Shown here: piece by piece, positions 12,051 through 21,181 of the stretch
Numbering within the stretch: position 1 is the first letter of the stretch
Layout of the letters: the number at the start of each line of letters is the position of its first letter
From: Anisodus tanguticus
Lineage: Eukaryota > Streptophyta > Magnoliopsida > Solanales > Solanaceae
Direction of reading: 5' to 3'
Length of the DNA: 64,000 bases
Assembly (NCBI GenBank): GCA_034509755.1
Contig: JAVYJV010000034.1
Span: forward strand, 124,001-188,000
The notes under the pieces: generated by a model
Seen by the model: only the letters and a program-made list of their open reading frames with translations
Database searches by the model: none
What the model was told of the DNA's origin: nothing
Position numbers and translations under genes: made by a program

Positions 12051-13682
12051 TTAAAGTCCTCTTTTAAGTTTTGAACAATTAATACAAAGTAATTGATGTC
12101 TCCTTAAAGTACCACTAGCAGTATTAATTTTTAATGTTTCGTGATGCCAATCTAATTTATTGGATTTTCCGGGTGCTGTTGCTCCACATTGTGCACAAAT
12201 AGCACAAAGCTTACATACCCATTTTCCTACAGGTATTTGTTTTAACCCGACACAAAATGTATGATAGCCACGATCACATTTGTCACAAAACATCATATTA
12301 CTTTCATAATATGCTTTTGAGCAATAAACACATGTTTTACAATTCATACATTGCCAAGGATAAGTTTTAATAACGTCAATCATTTCAGTAGACATTTCTA
12401 AACAAGAAGGATGAACACTTATTTCACAATCAGAACAATGAATTAATTTTTCTGAAGCATTGTCATTTTGTATTGGATTGTTTTTTCTACATATGTCACA
12501 TATAGCGTTAGGTCTATTTTCAAAATGTTTCATCAAAATTGGTAAAGGAGGGGGTCTTTCATCAATTTCTTCTTCTTCAGAAGATGATGTCATATCACAA
12601 TTACATTTTTCAATATTTTCAGAATTATCAATTTTCAATTTTTTACATGCTTTTTCATCACAGCAACAAGAATGCTGTGTACTAGCGTCACTTGCAGAAT
12701 CTGAATCTGAGTAAAAATCTTCTTCAATCCTAGTTAATAAAGGTGGTAATTTATCAGTATCTGTAATAACTGGCCCATATAAAACTGTGTTGATAGGAAA
12801 ATATTTTAACTCTTGAGAAGTATATTTTCTGAAATTGTTTTGGTAATGCCCAGATAAAACCGCTATAGGGTATTTTCCTTTTTGTTTACAAACTCCTGAT
12901 TCAACATTCTTTTTTAACATTCGATTTTCTACACCTAAGCCTAATGGATAATGTAGTGTATATGTTTGTAAGTCTAAACAAATTCTACGTTCATCTTTTC
13001 TTTCTTGGTTAATCAACTTATTATACTGAGATGTGGCTTTAACTGCTTTTTTCAAATAATCTTTCATTCTTGTAGTTTCAAACTTAGGATTGTTAAACTC
13101 AGGTTTGATAACTGTTGGCTGATCAATTACTGAAGGTTCTACATCTTGTTTAGATTCATTGTTGTTTGTCAAAGTTTCATTTTCGTTATTAAGACTTGAG
13201 TTTTTTGATATATTTTTGTCTAATAAATCTTTATCACTTTCTTTAACAATTCCATTTTCAAGTTCATTTTTTTTTGGTTCAGCTTTATTTGATATATCTT
13301 CATCTACTATCATTTCAGTTTCAGATTTATTTTCAGAATTTTTATTTTCTAAGATTTTATTTGACAGAACTTCAATTTGGTCTTTAAAAGTTTCTGAGTT
13401 TTTACTATTTTCTGAAACTAATTCAGTTGTTATTTCTTTTTCATTAAAGTCACTTTGATTTTTATTTTCTTCAATATTTAATGCGGATGAATTATCTTGA
13501 CTTACTTCATTTTTATTTAGTTTTGAATTATTATCATCATTAAAAAAATTATTTTCTAATAATAATTGTTTATTTTCTCTACATTCGTCAAAAGTTGATA
13601 ACGGTTTTGCAAATTCGTCAATTTCATTTTTTTTTTCTAGATTTTGATTTTCTTCTAAAGATATTTTTGAATCTAATTCCAT
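12051..13682 (-). CDS. PHF10: PHF10 / SAYP-type PHD-finger protein (PBAF chromatin remodelling subunit)
   Basis: One uninterrupted minus-strand exon, 543 residues from the ATG at 13682. An in-frame upstream ATG at 13712 would add ten unlikely residues (MLIINLKIKI). Residues 1 to about 190 are a low-complexity Glu/Asn/Ser/Lys-rich region. About 210-320 is a SAY-like region with ARG/LYS-rich NQERKDERRICLDLQTYTL and YPLGLGVENRMLKKNVESG. Two C-terminal PHD-type zinc fingers follow: the first at about 395-451 (CDICRKNN, HCSDCE, HPSCLEM, WQCMNCK), the second at about 452-493 (CVYCSK, FCDKCDRGYHTFC, WVCKLC). A short Cys-rich tail follows. This order is that of PHF10/BAF45a and fly SAYP/e(y)3, a subunit of the PBAF (SWI/SNF) complex that reads histone tails. 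Head-to-head with the DDX31 gene. Being single-exon is unusual beside its many-exon neighbours; a retrocopy is possible but the frame is intact. Confidence 0.85.
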   Translation of the reverse strand: MELDSKISLEENQNLEKKNEIDEFAKPLSTFDECRENKQLLLENNFFNDDNNSKLNKNEVSQDNSSALNIEENKNQSDFNEKEITTELVSENSKNSETFKDQIEVLSNKILENKNSENKSETEMIVDEDISNKAEPKKNELENGIVKESDKDLLDKNISKNSSLNNENETLTNNNESKQDVEPSVIDQPTVIKPEFNNPKFETTRMKDYLKKAVKATSQYNKLINQERKDERRICLDLQTYTLHYPLGLGVENRMLKKNVESGVCKQKGKYPIAVLSGHYQNNFRKYTSQELKYFPINTVLYGPVITDTDKLPPLLTRIEEDFYSDSDSASDASTQHSCCCDEKACKKLKIDNSENIEKCNCDMTSSSEEEEIDERPPPLPILMKHFENRPNAICDICRKNNPIQNDNASEKLIHCSDCEISVHPSCLEMSTEMIDVIKTYPWQCMNCKTCVYCSKAYYESNMMFCDKCDRGYHTFCVGLKQIPVGKWVCKLCAICAQCGATAPGKSNKLDWHHETLKINTASGTLRRHQLLCINCSKLKRGL

Positions 13683-14033
13683 TATTTTTATTTTTAAATT
13701 AATTATCAACAAATAATAAAATTTAATATTTCATTTAACTTTAATTAAAATTTTCTTAATTATTAATAAATCTAAAAACTTTTATAAAGAAAATATTTAG
13801 AAAAATATTTGAATTATGTTTTGTTTTTAAAATTTGTATTTCAAGATACAAAAAATTAACACTAATTAAAAAAATGCGCAGACTCACAAAATAGAGCATG
13901 CGCATTTTGTTATGTTTTTAATTCTATTTTATAACATGTGTTTAATTTAGAATGGTATTTCATTTATATTATTTTTTCTAATTTTTGTTTTCTTAATTAT
14001 AAAATTGATTTATTTTAAAAATTTTTATTTAAA
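13683..14033. promoter_or_regulatory. bidirectional promoter PHF10-like / DDX31
   Basis: 351 bases between divergent start codons. Two TGCGCA words at 13875-13880 and inside GCATGCGCA at 13896-13904 stand out from the AT-rich background. GCATGCGC is the core of the NRF1 (fly erect wing) consensus. Confidence 0.5.
13875..13904. promoter_or_regulatory. paired NRF1-like TGCGCA sites
   Basis: A TGCGCA half-site is followed 15 nt later by GCATGCGCA, which matches 8-9 positions of the palindromic NRF1 motif GCGCATGCGC. Placed centrally between the PHF10-like and DDX31 start codons. Function is inferred from the motif only. Confidence 0.4.
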
Positions 14034-16618
14034 ATGGACGGAGATAATCTAATGTTAAATTTAGTTCAAGGAACTACTCAAAAAGTTAAAAAAAAAAAAA
14101 AAGTTACAACTCAAAAAAAGAATTTTTTAAAGAAAAGATTATCTAAGAATGTATCTAAGGATAAATCAAATTTACCTAAAAGTTTTAAACCTAAAAAACA
14201 AAAGATAGTTAAAGAAATAAATTTAAATAAAGAAATATCAGCAATACAACAAGAATTTAGTTCAGGATTAGACCAAAAATTTAATAAACAAAAAACTGTA
14301 GATAAAGTTTTAAATGAAAAAAAGAATCTACAAGTTGATTTGGAAAGAAATGTTAAAGAGTTTAAAAACAGTTCAAACCTAAAAAAAGAAAAGACTCAAA
14401 ATACTTCAAGTAATGAATTCAAAAAAACTTCCGTTAATGGATCAAAAAAAGATATTTCTTATAATAAACCTATAAGTAATTCTAATTTAGAAGTTTCAAT
14501 TATTGATAATGAATTTTCTGATGGTTTAACTGAGTTGAAAAAATTCTCTCAAAACAATAAAAGAAAAATGATTGAAAACAATGATGAAGCTCCTTCAAAA
14601 AAATTTAATTCAGAAAACAAAAAGGAAAAAAAATATGATGAGTTGACAAATAATTTAAAAAACGATTTTAATAAATTGTTTTCTAATAAAAATGATAATC
14701 CATCTTCTAAGAATCAAAGTGATAAAAGTTTAATTTATAAAAAAGAGTTTATTTCTGACTGTTTCAAGTATAATCCGGATATACCAACAGTTAAACTGTA
14801 ATTATTAATTTATTGTTTTTTAGCTCTGTATCTAATTAATTTATTTTTTAGAAAAAATTTAAAAGAAGAAAACAAAGAAGATGTTTTTAATGATGAAGAC
14901 TCTTATAAAATTTTAAAAGAATCTTTCCATCCTCATTTAGTATCTTGCCTTTCTAGTAGATTAAACATTGATAGATTAACTACAATTCAAACTAAATCTA
15001 TACCGCTTATTTTAAAAGGACATGATTGTCTTATAAAATCTGTAACTGGGTCTGGTAAAACATATACATATGTTTTACCTATCATTCAAAATATTAAAAA
15101 TAAAGAACCTAAAGTTTCAAGAACTGATGGTTTATTTAGTTTAATTATTGTTCCAACAAGAGAATTAGTTTTACAGTGTTATGAAATATTTGAAGCTTTA
15201 TGCAAAGTAAGTTCAACTAATTTGTTTTGTAACATTTTATTCATATTATTTTTTAGGCTTTCACTTATATTGTACCAGGATATTTAATGGGTGGTGAAAA
15301 TAAACATTCTGAAAAAAATAGGATAAGAAAAGGAATTAACATTTTAGTATCAACACCCGGAAGATTATTAGATCATATTTCTACAACAAAAAATTTAAGT
15401 TTTGAGAAACTTGAATTTTTAGTTATTGATGAAGCAGATAAAATGTATGAAGCTGGTTTTGAAGAATCAATTAAGAATATTGTTTCACAAATTAATCAAC
15501 AAACTTCTTCTAAAATACAAACTGTTTTATTATCTGCAACTCTTAATTCTGGTGTAAAAAATTTAGCAGGTCTAGTTTTAAAAAACCCTAAATTAATTGA
15601 TACTCATGAAGAGAAAAATTCAAGTTCAGTTAAATATACTTTTCCTAAAAATTTAAAACAAATGTTTACTTTTGTACCAGCGAAATTAAGATTAATAACA
15701 TTATCATCTTTCATATTTGACAAATGTTCATTTCAAAAATCATCGAAAATATTAGTTTTCATGTCTACTCAAGACATTGTTGATTTTCATTATAAGTTAT
15801 TTAGTTCAATTTTTAATGAAATACTGAATAAGAATGAAATGGATGAAATAGAATTTTTTAAATTACATGGTAGTATGGAACAAAAAGAAAGAATGTCAAT
15901 TTATAAAAAATTTGTTACAAAAAAAACTGGAGTTTTAATCTGTACAGATGTAGCAGCTAGAGGTTTAAATTTAAAAGACATAGAATTTGTTATTCAATTT
16001 TCTTGCCCCCCTTCAATAGAAAATTATGTACATAGAATAGGTAGAACTGCAAGAATAGAACACAAAGGAAGTTCTTTAATTTTCTTGTTACCTTCTGAAA
16101 TAAATTTCTTATCCCACATACAAAAAGATTTAGAAGCAAATTTATCTGAAATAAAATTAGAAGAAATATTAAAAGTTTTAATTTCCCTTAATTTTGAAAA
16201 AACTTCTCCTAAAAAATGTTATAGAGAACATGCTTCAAAATTACAATATGAGTTTGAAAACTCACTTTTAGAAAATGATGAACTCTTAGATCTAGCTAAA
16301 AAAGCTTATTTGTCTTATGTGAGAGCTTATGCAACTTATCCAAAAGCAATAAGAGATTCTTTATCATTCAAAGATTTACATTTAGGACATTTATGTAAAA
16401 GTTTTTGTTTAAGAGATTCACCAAAAGCACTATCTGGTTTCAGAAATGATTATTTGTCAAAAAAGTTTAGTGTTGATAAAGAAAAAAATTTCAATAAACA
16501 AAATAATTACAAACAACAAAATTACAAACAAAATAACTATAAACAACAAAATAATTATAAACAACAAAATAGTGTTCCTCTTGAAAATAGATTCTCAGAA
16601 TTTGATTCTGGCTATTAA
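14034..16618 (+). CDS. DDX31: DDX31/Dbp7-type DEAD-box RNA helicase
   Basis: Three exons: 14034-14797, 14852-15206 and 15257-16618, in phase, give 826 residues. It is an ATP-dependent nucleolar RNA helicase; the yeast ortholog Dbp7 acts in 60S ribosome assembly. Residues 1 to about 240 are very Lys/Asn/Ser-rich with a KKKKK run, as expected for nucleolar targeting. Core motifs in order: Q-motif region TTIQTKSIPLI, TGSGKT (320-325), PTREL, STPGRLLDH, IDEAD (430-434), LSAT (465-468), ARGLNLKDI and VHRIGRTAR. The spacing and the wording MYEAGFEESI after DEAD fit the DDX31 subgroup. The C terminus has tandem Asn-Tyr-Lys-Gln-Gln repeats. The next start codon is only 73 nt beyond the stop. Confidence 0.9.
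16496..16569 (+). repeat. coding tandem repeat (Asn-Tyr-Lys-Gln-Gln) in the DDX31 C terminus
   Basis: About five imperfect copies of a 12-18 nt unit of the type AATTACAAACAACAA. They encode NNYKQQ-like units just before the C-terminal residues FSEFDSGY. Likely a replication-slippage expansion in a disordered tail. Confidence 0.75.
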
Positions 16619-16691
16619 AATAAAAAAAAAATTTGTTTTTTTACAAAAAAAATATTTTCAACAATTTAACTGAATTTTTTGTTTATTTTAT

Positions 16692-16916
16692 ATGCAAAAC
16701 TTAGGACAAACTAATTCAAGGGATTTTTTTTTTGAAAAATGTTTAGAACTTGCAGAAGAAAAAAAATCTACTTATCAACCAAAAACTTTGCCTAATTTTG
16801 CAATTTATTTTGTTATCACAAGTATATTTTTGTTATTGTATTTACCTGTTTGGTTAACAATGAAAAGAGTTACTAAAACAAAACCAAACCATACAAATCT
16901 TATAAATAAAAATTAA
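16692..16916 (+). CDS. small single-pass membrane protein, unrecognised (74 aa)
   Basis: An intact 74-residue frame lies between the DDX31 stop (16618) and the PPME1 start (17090). The first half is polar and charged (FFFEKCLELAEEKKSTYQPK). A single hydrophobic segment of about 20 residues follows (FAIYFVITSIFLLLYLPVWL, about 35-54), then a basic tail (MKRVTKTKPNHTN). I do not recognise the family. The charge pattern suggests a tail-proximal membrane anchor of ER or mitochondria. Supporting a real gene are its composition (unlike the stop-rich flanks), the clean ATG and the compact spacing to both neighbours on the same strand. The 73-nt gap to DDX31 allows either a separate compact gene or a second cistron on one transcript. 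Confidence 0.6.
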   Translation: MQNLGQTNSRDFFFEKCLELAEEKKSTYQPKTLPNFAIYFVITSIFLLLYLPVWLTMKRVTKTKPNHTNLINKN

Positions 16917-17089
16917 GAATATAAAATTTAATCATTATTTAATACGATAGGTGGCAAACAAAGATTTTCCAAGCAGAACATCAATTTTAATATTTATTTT
17001 TGCTATTTTCTAATGTGAGTTTTTTTCATGTAAAGATTTTATTAAATAGATTTTATTTTTTCTTGTTGATTTAAAAAAAGTTTTTAATT

Positions 17090-18446
17090 ATGAGTCAAAA
17101 CTTACTTAAATCTGTTTTGAAACCAATAAGATGTCCACAAAGTTCTAAATTCAGTAAAACATCTAAAACAATAAATGAAGATTTAAATCCTTCTCATTGG
17201 AAAAATTATTTTGACGAATCTAAAGATATTTTTGTTAAAGAATCTAATGCAACTTTTCGTGTATATTTTTCTGGTTTTAACAATTCACTTGAAAATGTAC
17301 CTACGATTGTTTTATTACATGGAGGAGGTTATTCTGGTTTGACATGGTCCTTGTTTGTTAAATCAATGAAAAATTTATGTGATTGCAGAATAATTGCATT
17401 AGATTTAAGAGGTCATGGTTCGACTAAAACAGATGATGACTACAATTTATCAATTCAAACTTTAGTAGATGATGTTTATAGTTTGTTAGTAGAAATTTTT
17501 TCTGATAAATTAGAAACAGATAATTTTTATTCAAATACTGACTTAAATGAAATTAGCTATAAACCAGAAAAAGAAATTAAAATACCCCCTTTGTTACTAG
17601 TTGGTCATAGTATGGGAGGTGCATTAGCAGTTCATGTTTCTTATAAATTATCTCAAGTTTGTTTAATAACTGGTTTAATTGTAATTGATGTAGTCGAAGG
17701 AACTGCTTTAGAAGCTTTACATAGTATGAACATTGTTTTAAAAAATAGAAAAAATTCTTTTAGCTCAATAAAACAAGGTATAGAATGGTGCGTTAATTTT
17801 AATCAAACAAGAAACTTAGAAGCTGCAAAGATATCATTTCCTGGTCAAATTAAAAAGTAAGTTTAATTTTTTTTTAAAACTAATTGTTTAAGATTTAAAA
17901 TAATTTTTTTTTAGTAAATTAACTGGTCAAACAGCGACAGATGAATTAGAAAGTTGTTTAGATTCTACTCAAAATAATCAATTAAAATCTGAAAAAATTT
18001 CTGATCAAAAATCAAGTAATTTTGATTCTATTTCAGAAGATAATGAATTAGAAAATACTAATGAAGAATTTATTAAACCGAGTAGTAAAAATGAACAATT
18101 CAGTAAACCTACTGATAAAACTGAAGAAGAGAAATATATTTGGAAAATAGATTTATTCAAAACAGAGCCTTATTGGAAAAGCTGGTTCAACAACTTATCT
18201 GAGCTTTTTTTAAGTTCTCCTGCTAACGGTAGATTATTATTATTAGCAGGTATAGATAGGCTTGATAAAAAATTAACTATAGGTCAAATGCAAGGAAAAT
18301 TTCAAATGCAAGTTTTGCCTCAAAGTGGACATGCGGTTCACGAGGATGTACCTGAAAAAGTTGCTGAAGCTATAACAACTTATTTAATTCGAAACAAATT
18401 AGTTAAAAAAAAAACTGAATTTGAATCTACTTTCCCTTGCTGTTAA
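17090..18446 (+). CDS. PPME1: protein phosphatase methylesterase 1
   Basis: Two exons, 17090-17856 and 17915-18446, in phase, 432 residues (human 386). The enzyme removes the C-terminal methyl ester from the PP2A catalytic subunit. It is an alpha/beta hydrolase: oxyanion region LLHGGGYSG (75-83), nucleophile elbow GHSMGGA with Ser174, acid in VIDVVEGTA (Asp200), and catalytic histidine in SGHAVHED (His395). The family signature ERID-type block YIWKIDLFKTEPYWKSWF and LLLLAGIDRLDKKLTIGQMQ is also present. The C terminus ends FPCC, close to FPGC of vertebrates. Between about 262 and 325 there is a Ser/Glu/Asn-rich insertion, longer than the acidic loop of the human protein and probably disordered. 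Residues 1-35 match the PPME1 N terminus including HWKNYF. Confidence 0.92.
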
Positions 18447-18735
18447 ACTTATATTTATAAAATGAATCAATTTAAATTGAATTAAAATCTTTAAAATATT
18501 AAAAATGAAAAATTTTTAAAAGTCAACTTTTCAAAAGATGAAACTTATTAATAGTTTTAAAAAGAAAAAAGAAACTTTGATATTCTACAATTTGTTTTTA
18601 AAAAATTTTCAGTTTCCAGTTTATCCAATCTTCTTTTAAATATTATTATACAGTCCCCCTAAACAAATTATTTTTTTTAAATCTAAACTTTTTGATGTTT
18701 TGTTTGAAAAATTGTAAACAAATTTAAACTCTAAA

Positions 18736-19617
18736 ATGCCTTTTGGTTCTTTAAAGCCAGTTTGTTTTCGATGTAATATAACTGAATCTTCTATTTGGCG
18801 TAAAGTTCAAAATAATGAGGAATTTAATAAAGAAGAAATAATTTGTAATGATTGTAGTATTCAGTTAAAAAAAACTCGTATGTTTATGAGCTCAAATAAA
18901 GATGAAGATTCAAATGAAAATAAAAATATTGAATTAGTTGTTGAAAGTAAAAAAATAGAAATAAAAAATGAAGATACTTCTAATCAAAATAGCCTTCATT
19001 CAAAAGTTTTAACTAGAAAAAGTACAAGAAGTAAAAAAGGTGCTAACAAAGGTTCTAATTTTAATCAAAGAAATTTATTGTTTAAAGGAAAAGGAAGAAG
19101 ACATGTTTTTAAAAGAAACGTAATTTAGTTTGTTTGAAATGATTAAGATTTTTATTTTAATTTTGTATTTTAGGTATATAAATCTCCATCTGCTATTAAC
19201 TATCCAATTACAAGAGACTCTGTTTATTATGAGGGTATAAATTATCATGTAGGAGATATTGTTTCTATGATTGATGCTGAAGATGGTTGTACATATTTTG
19301 CTCAAATAAGAGGTTTTCTTCAAGATCAATATTGTGAAAAAAGTGCTGCAGTTTCATGGTTAGTTCCAAATGAAAAAAAAGAGTTTAAGCCAATTAGTGA
19401 ATTTAACCCAGCAGATTATGTTTTAGGACCAGAAGAAGATATTCCTAGGAAATTGGAATGCATGGAATTTGTTTGTAGAGCGCCTTCAGATTATTACAAA
19501 GCTAGTAATAGTCCTTATTTAACTTCCAGACCTTTGATTAAAAATGAAACAGGATTTGTTTGGACTAGACTTGGACCAATTCTATTTAAAAAAAACCAAG
19601 ATGAAATATTTTTATAA
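18736..19617 (+). CDS. GATAD1: GATA zinc finger domain-containing protein 1
   Basis: Two exons, 18736-19119 and 19174-19617, in phase, 275 residues (human about 269). The N terminus has one GATA-like zinc finger, CFRC (Cys10, Cys13) with CNDC (Cys37, Cys40). A Lys/Arg/Ser-rich stretch with KGKGRRHVFKRN follows. The second exon encodes the conserved BAH-like C-terminal part: GINYHVGDIVSM, YFAQIRGFLQDQYCEKSA, WLVP, FNPADYVLGPEEDIPRKLEC and FVCRAPSDYYK. GATAD1 is a nuclear protein found at H3K4me3-bearing promoters with KDM5/SIN3-type complexes. The gene is convergent with NPRL2, with 118 nt between the stop codons. Confidence 0.9.
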
Positions 19618-19688
19618 AACTCAAACAAAGAAAAATTCTTAATTAAATAGACTTTTGAAATAGCTTTAACATTAATCATTCATGACTT

Positions 19689-19694
19689 AATAAA
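19689..19694 (+). terminator. candidate AATAAA poly(A) signal for GATAD1
   Basis: 72 nt past the GATAD1 stop, inside the 118-nt gap to the NPRL2 stop on the other strand. Plausible by position; the motif alone is weak in this background. Confidence 0.35.
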
Positions 19695-19735
19695 AAATCA
19701 TTCATATTTTTTTTGTAAAAAATTTTATATTTTAA

Positions 19736-21181
19736 TTATTTCCAACAAACAACTACACCAGAATGTTTTTCTACTTTTTGTTCAATTTCTTGATGTGTTT
19801 TATTTTCAGTACTACAAATTTTATCGAAAGTGTGTTTACCATCAAAAAGTTTATACAATCCTCGTTGATAATGAATTGATTCAGGGTTCATAAAAGTGAA
19901 GACAGGATATTTTTGTAATCTTCTAATTAAACCATGTAATACACAAAATCTAATAAGTTTTTTTTCATCCATATCGATCAAATTTTTACTAAAACGTAAA
20001 CATAAATCTTTTATTGTGACACCTGAATTCATAGCACAAATAAATTGAAATAAAGTTCTAAAATTAACTTTACTATCTTCATTACGGCGTACAAATTTTA
20101 GGCATTCTTCTTGCAAAGAAGCATTTTCTACTAATTCAACTAGTTTGGGTGTTGCAAAATATGCATTTGAATACTGAAAAATAGGAATTAATCTGATTAA
20201 ATCATAATAAATTAAATTTTGAATTGCAGCTTTAACTAAAGATACTTCAACTTCAGCCTCAAAAGCAATTTTTTCTACATGTCTAAAACCATCAATGAAA
20301 GGAATGATCTTTAAAGATTTGAAGTTTATTAGTATTAAACTTCGAAATTATAAAACTGTAAAGTGTAAAAGTACAATTACCTGCTGTGTTGTTAAATCTA
20401 ATTCATCTAAGTTCTTAATTGTTTTTGAAAAAAAAATTGGAACATCTAGTTCATCTACTTGATTTGGTTCGGGATGTACTGTTGGTACTTTTAAATAAAT
20501 TGTTATTGACTCAGCTAAAGAAAATATTCAAGATGAAAACAGTTTAAATGGTATTTAAAAGATAAAATATTACTTATAGGTAGAACACAACTTTTAGTTT
20601 GGTTCAATTGGTCTTTAATTTGTTGCATATAATATGGTAATTTAGCTTTAGTTTCTTTGTTATATAAGAACGCACTTTCAGTTTCTAAACTAATTAAATA
20701 ATGAGCTAATTTTTCGACAACAGATTCATATTCTAATGTTTCCGCTGTTGGTACACAAACTAAGCATAAATTAAAAATAAGTTTATTACGTGGAAATTTT
20801 GGATCATTAATGCCTACAGGAAAGCCTATTACTTTTAAATCTTTGGCATTTCTAAAAAACATCGAATTAGACTTTCAAAAAAAAAAGAAAAATAATTAAC
20901 TCACAATGTTATAAGGCTTCCTTCAAGTTCTTCTTTAGGAATTAAATAAACGCTTAAAGAATCAAAAGTTTCTTTGCTTATAAAATTTTCTGGAACCTAT
21001 TTAATGAATTTAATTTTTTTTTATTTTAATTTAATTTAATTTAAAAAATTACCTGGTATGTTAATTCTCTACCAGTTTTATGATGAAATTCACAAAAAAA
21101 TATGCATTTTATTGGAAAATTTTTATTTTCTGTTTTTTTAAAAGGCTTTGGTTGAATTTTAATATCTGAGTTTATTATCAT
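19736..21181 (-). CDS. NPRL2: NPRL2, catalytic-side subunit of GATOR1
   Basis: Five minus-strand exons: 21181-21053, 20996-20905, 20851-20574, 20514-20381 and 20308-19736, all in phase, 401 residues (human 380). NPRL2 pairs with NPRL3 and DEPDC5 in GATOR1, the RagA/B GTPase-activating complex that switches off TORC1 on lysosomes when amino acids are scarce. Family blocks: IKCIFFCEFHHKTGRELTYQ in exon 1, NKLIFNLCLVC, VVEKLAHYLISLETES, LTTQQIIPFIDGFRHVEKIA, YSNAYFATPKL, and near the end LIRRLQKYPVF with the C-terminal VVCWK, almost as in human (IIICWK). Introns range from 53 to 72 nt. The start is the only ATG before the conserved region; the TGTCGCTT element lies 136 nt upstream of it. Confidence 0.92.

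Noticed and set aside
12460..13458. Two plus-strand frames (84 and 99 codons) with Ser/Phe/Leu-rich products
   Set aside because: Both are antisense to the PHF10-like single exon; the Ser/Phe bias is the reverse complement of its Glu/Lys/Asn-rich coding.
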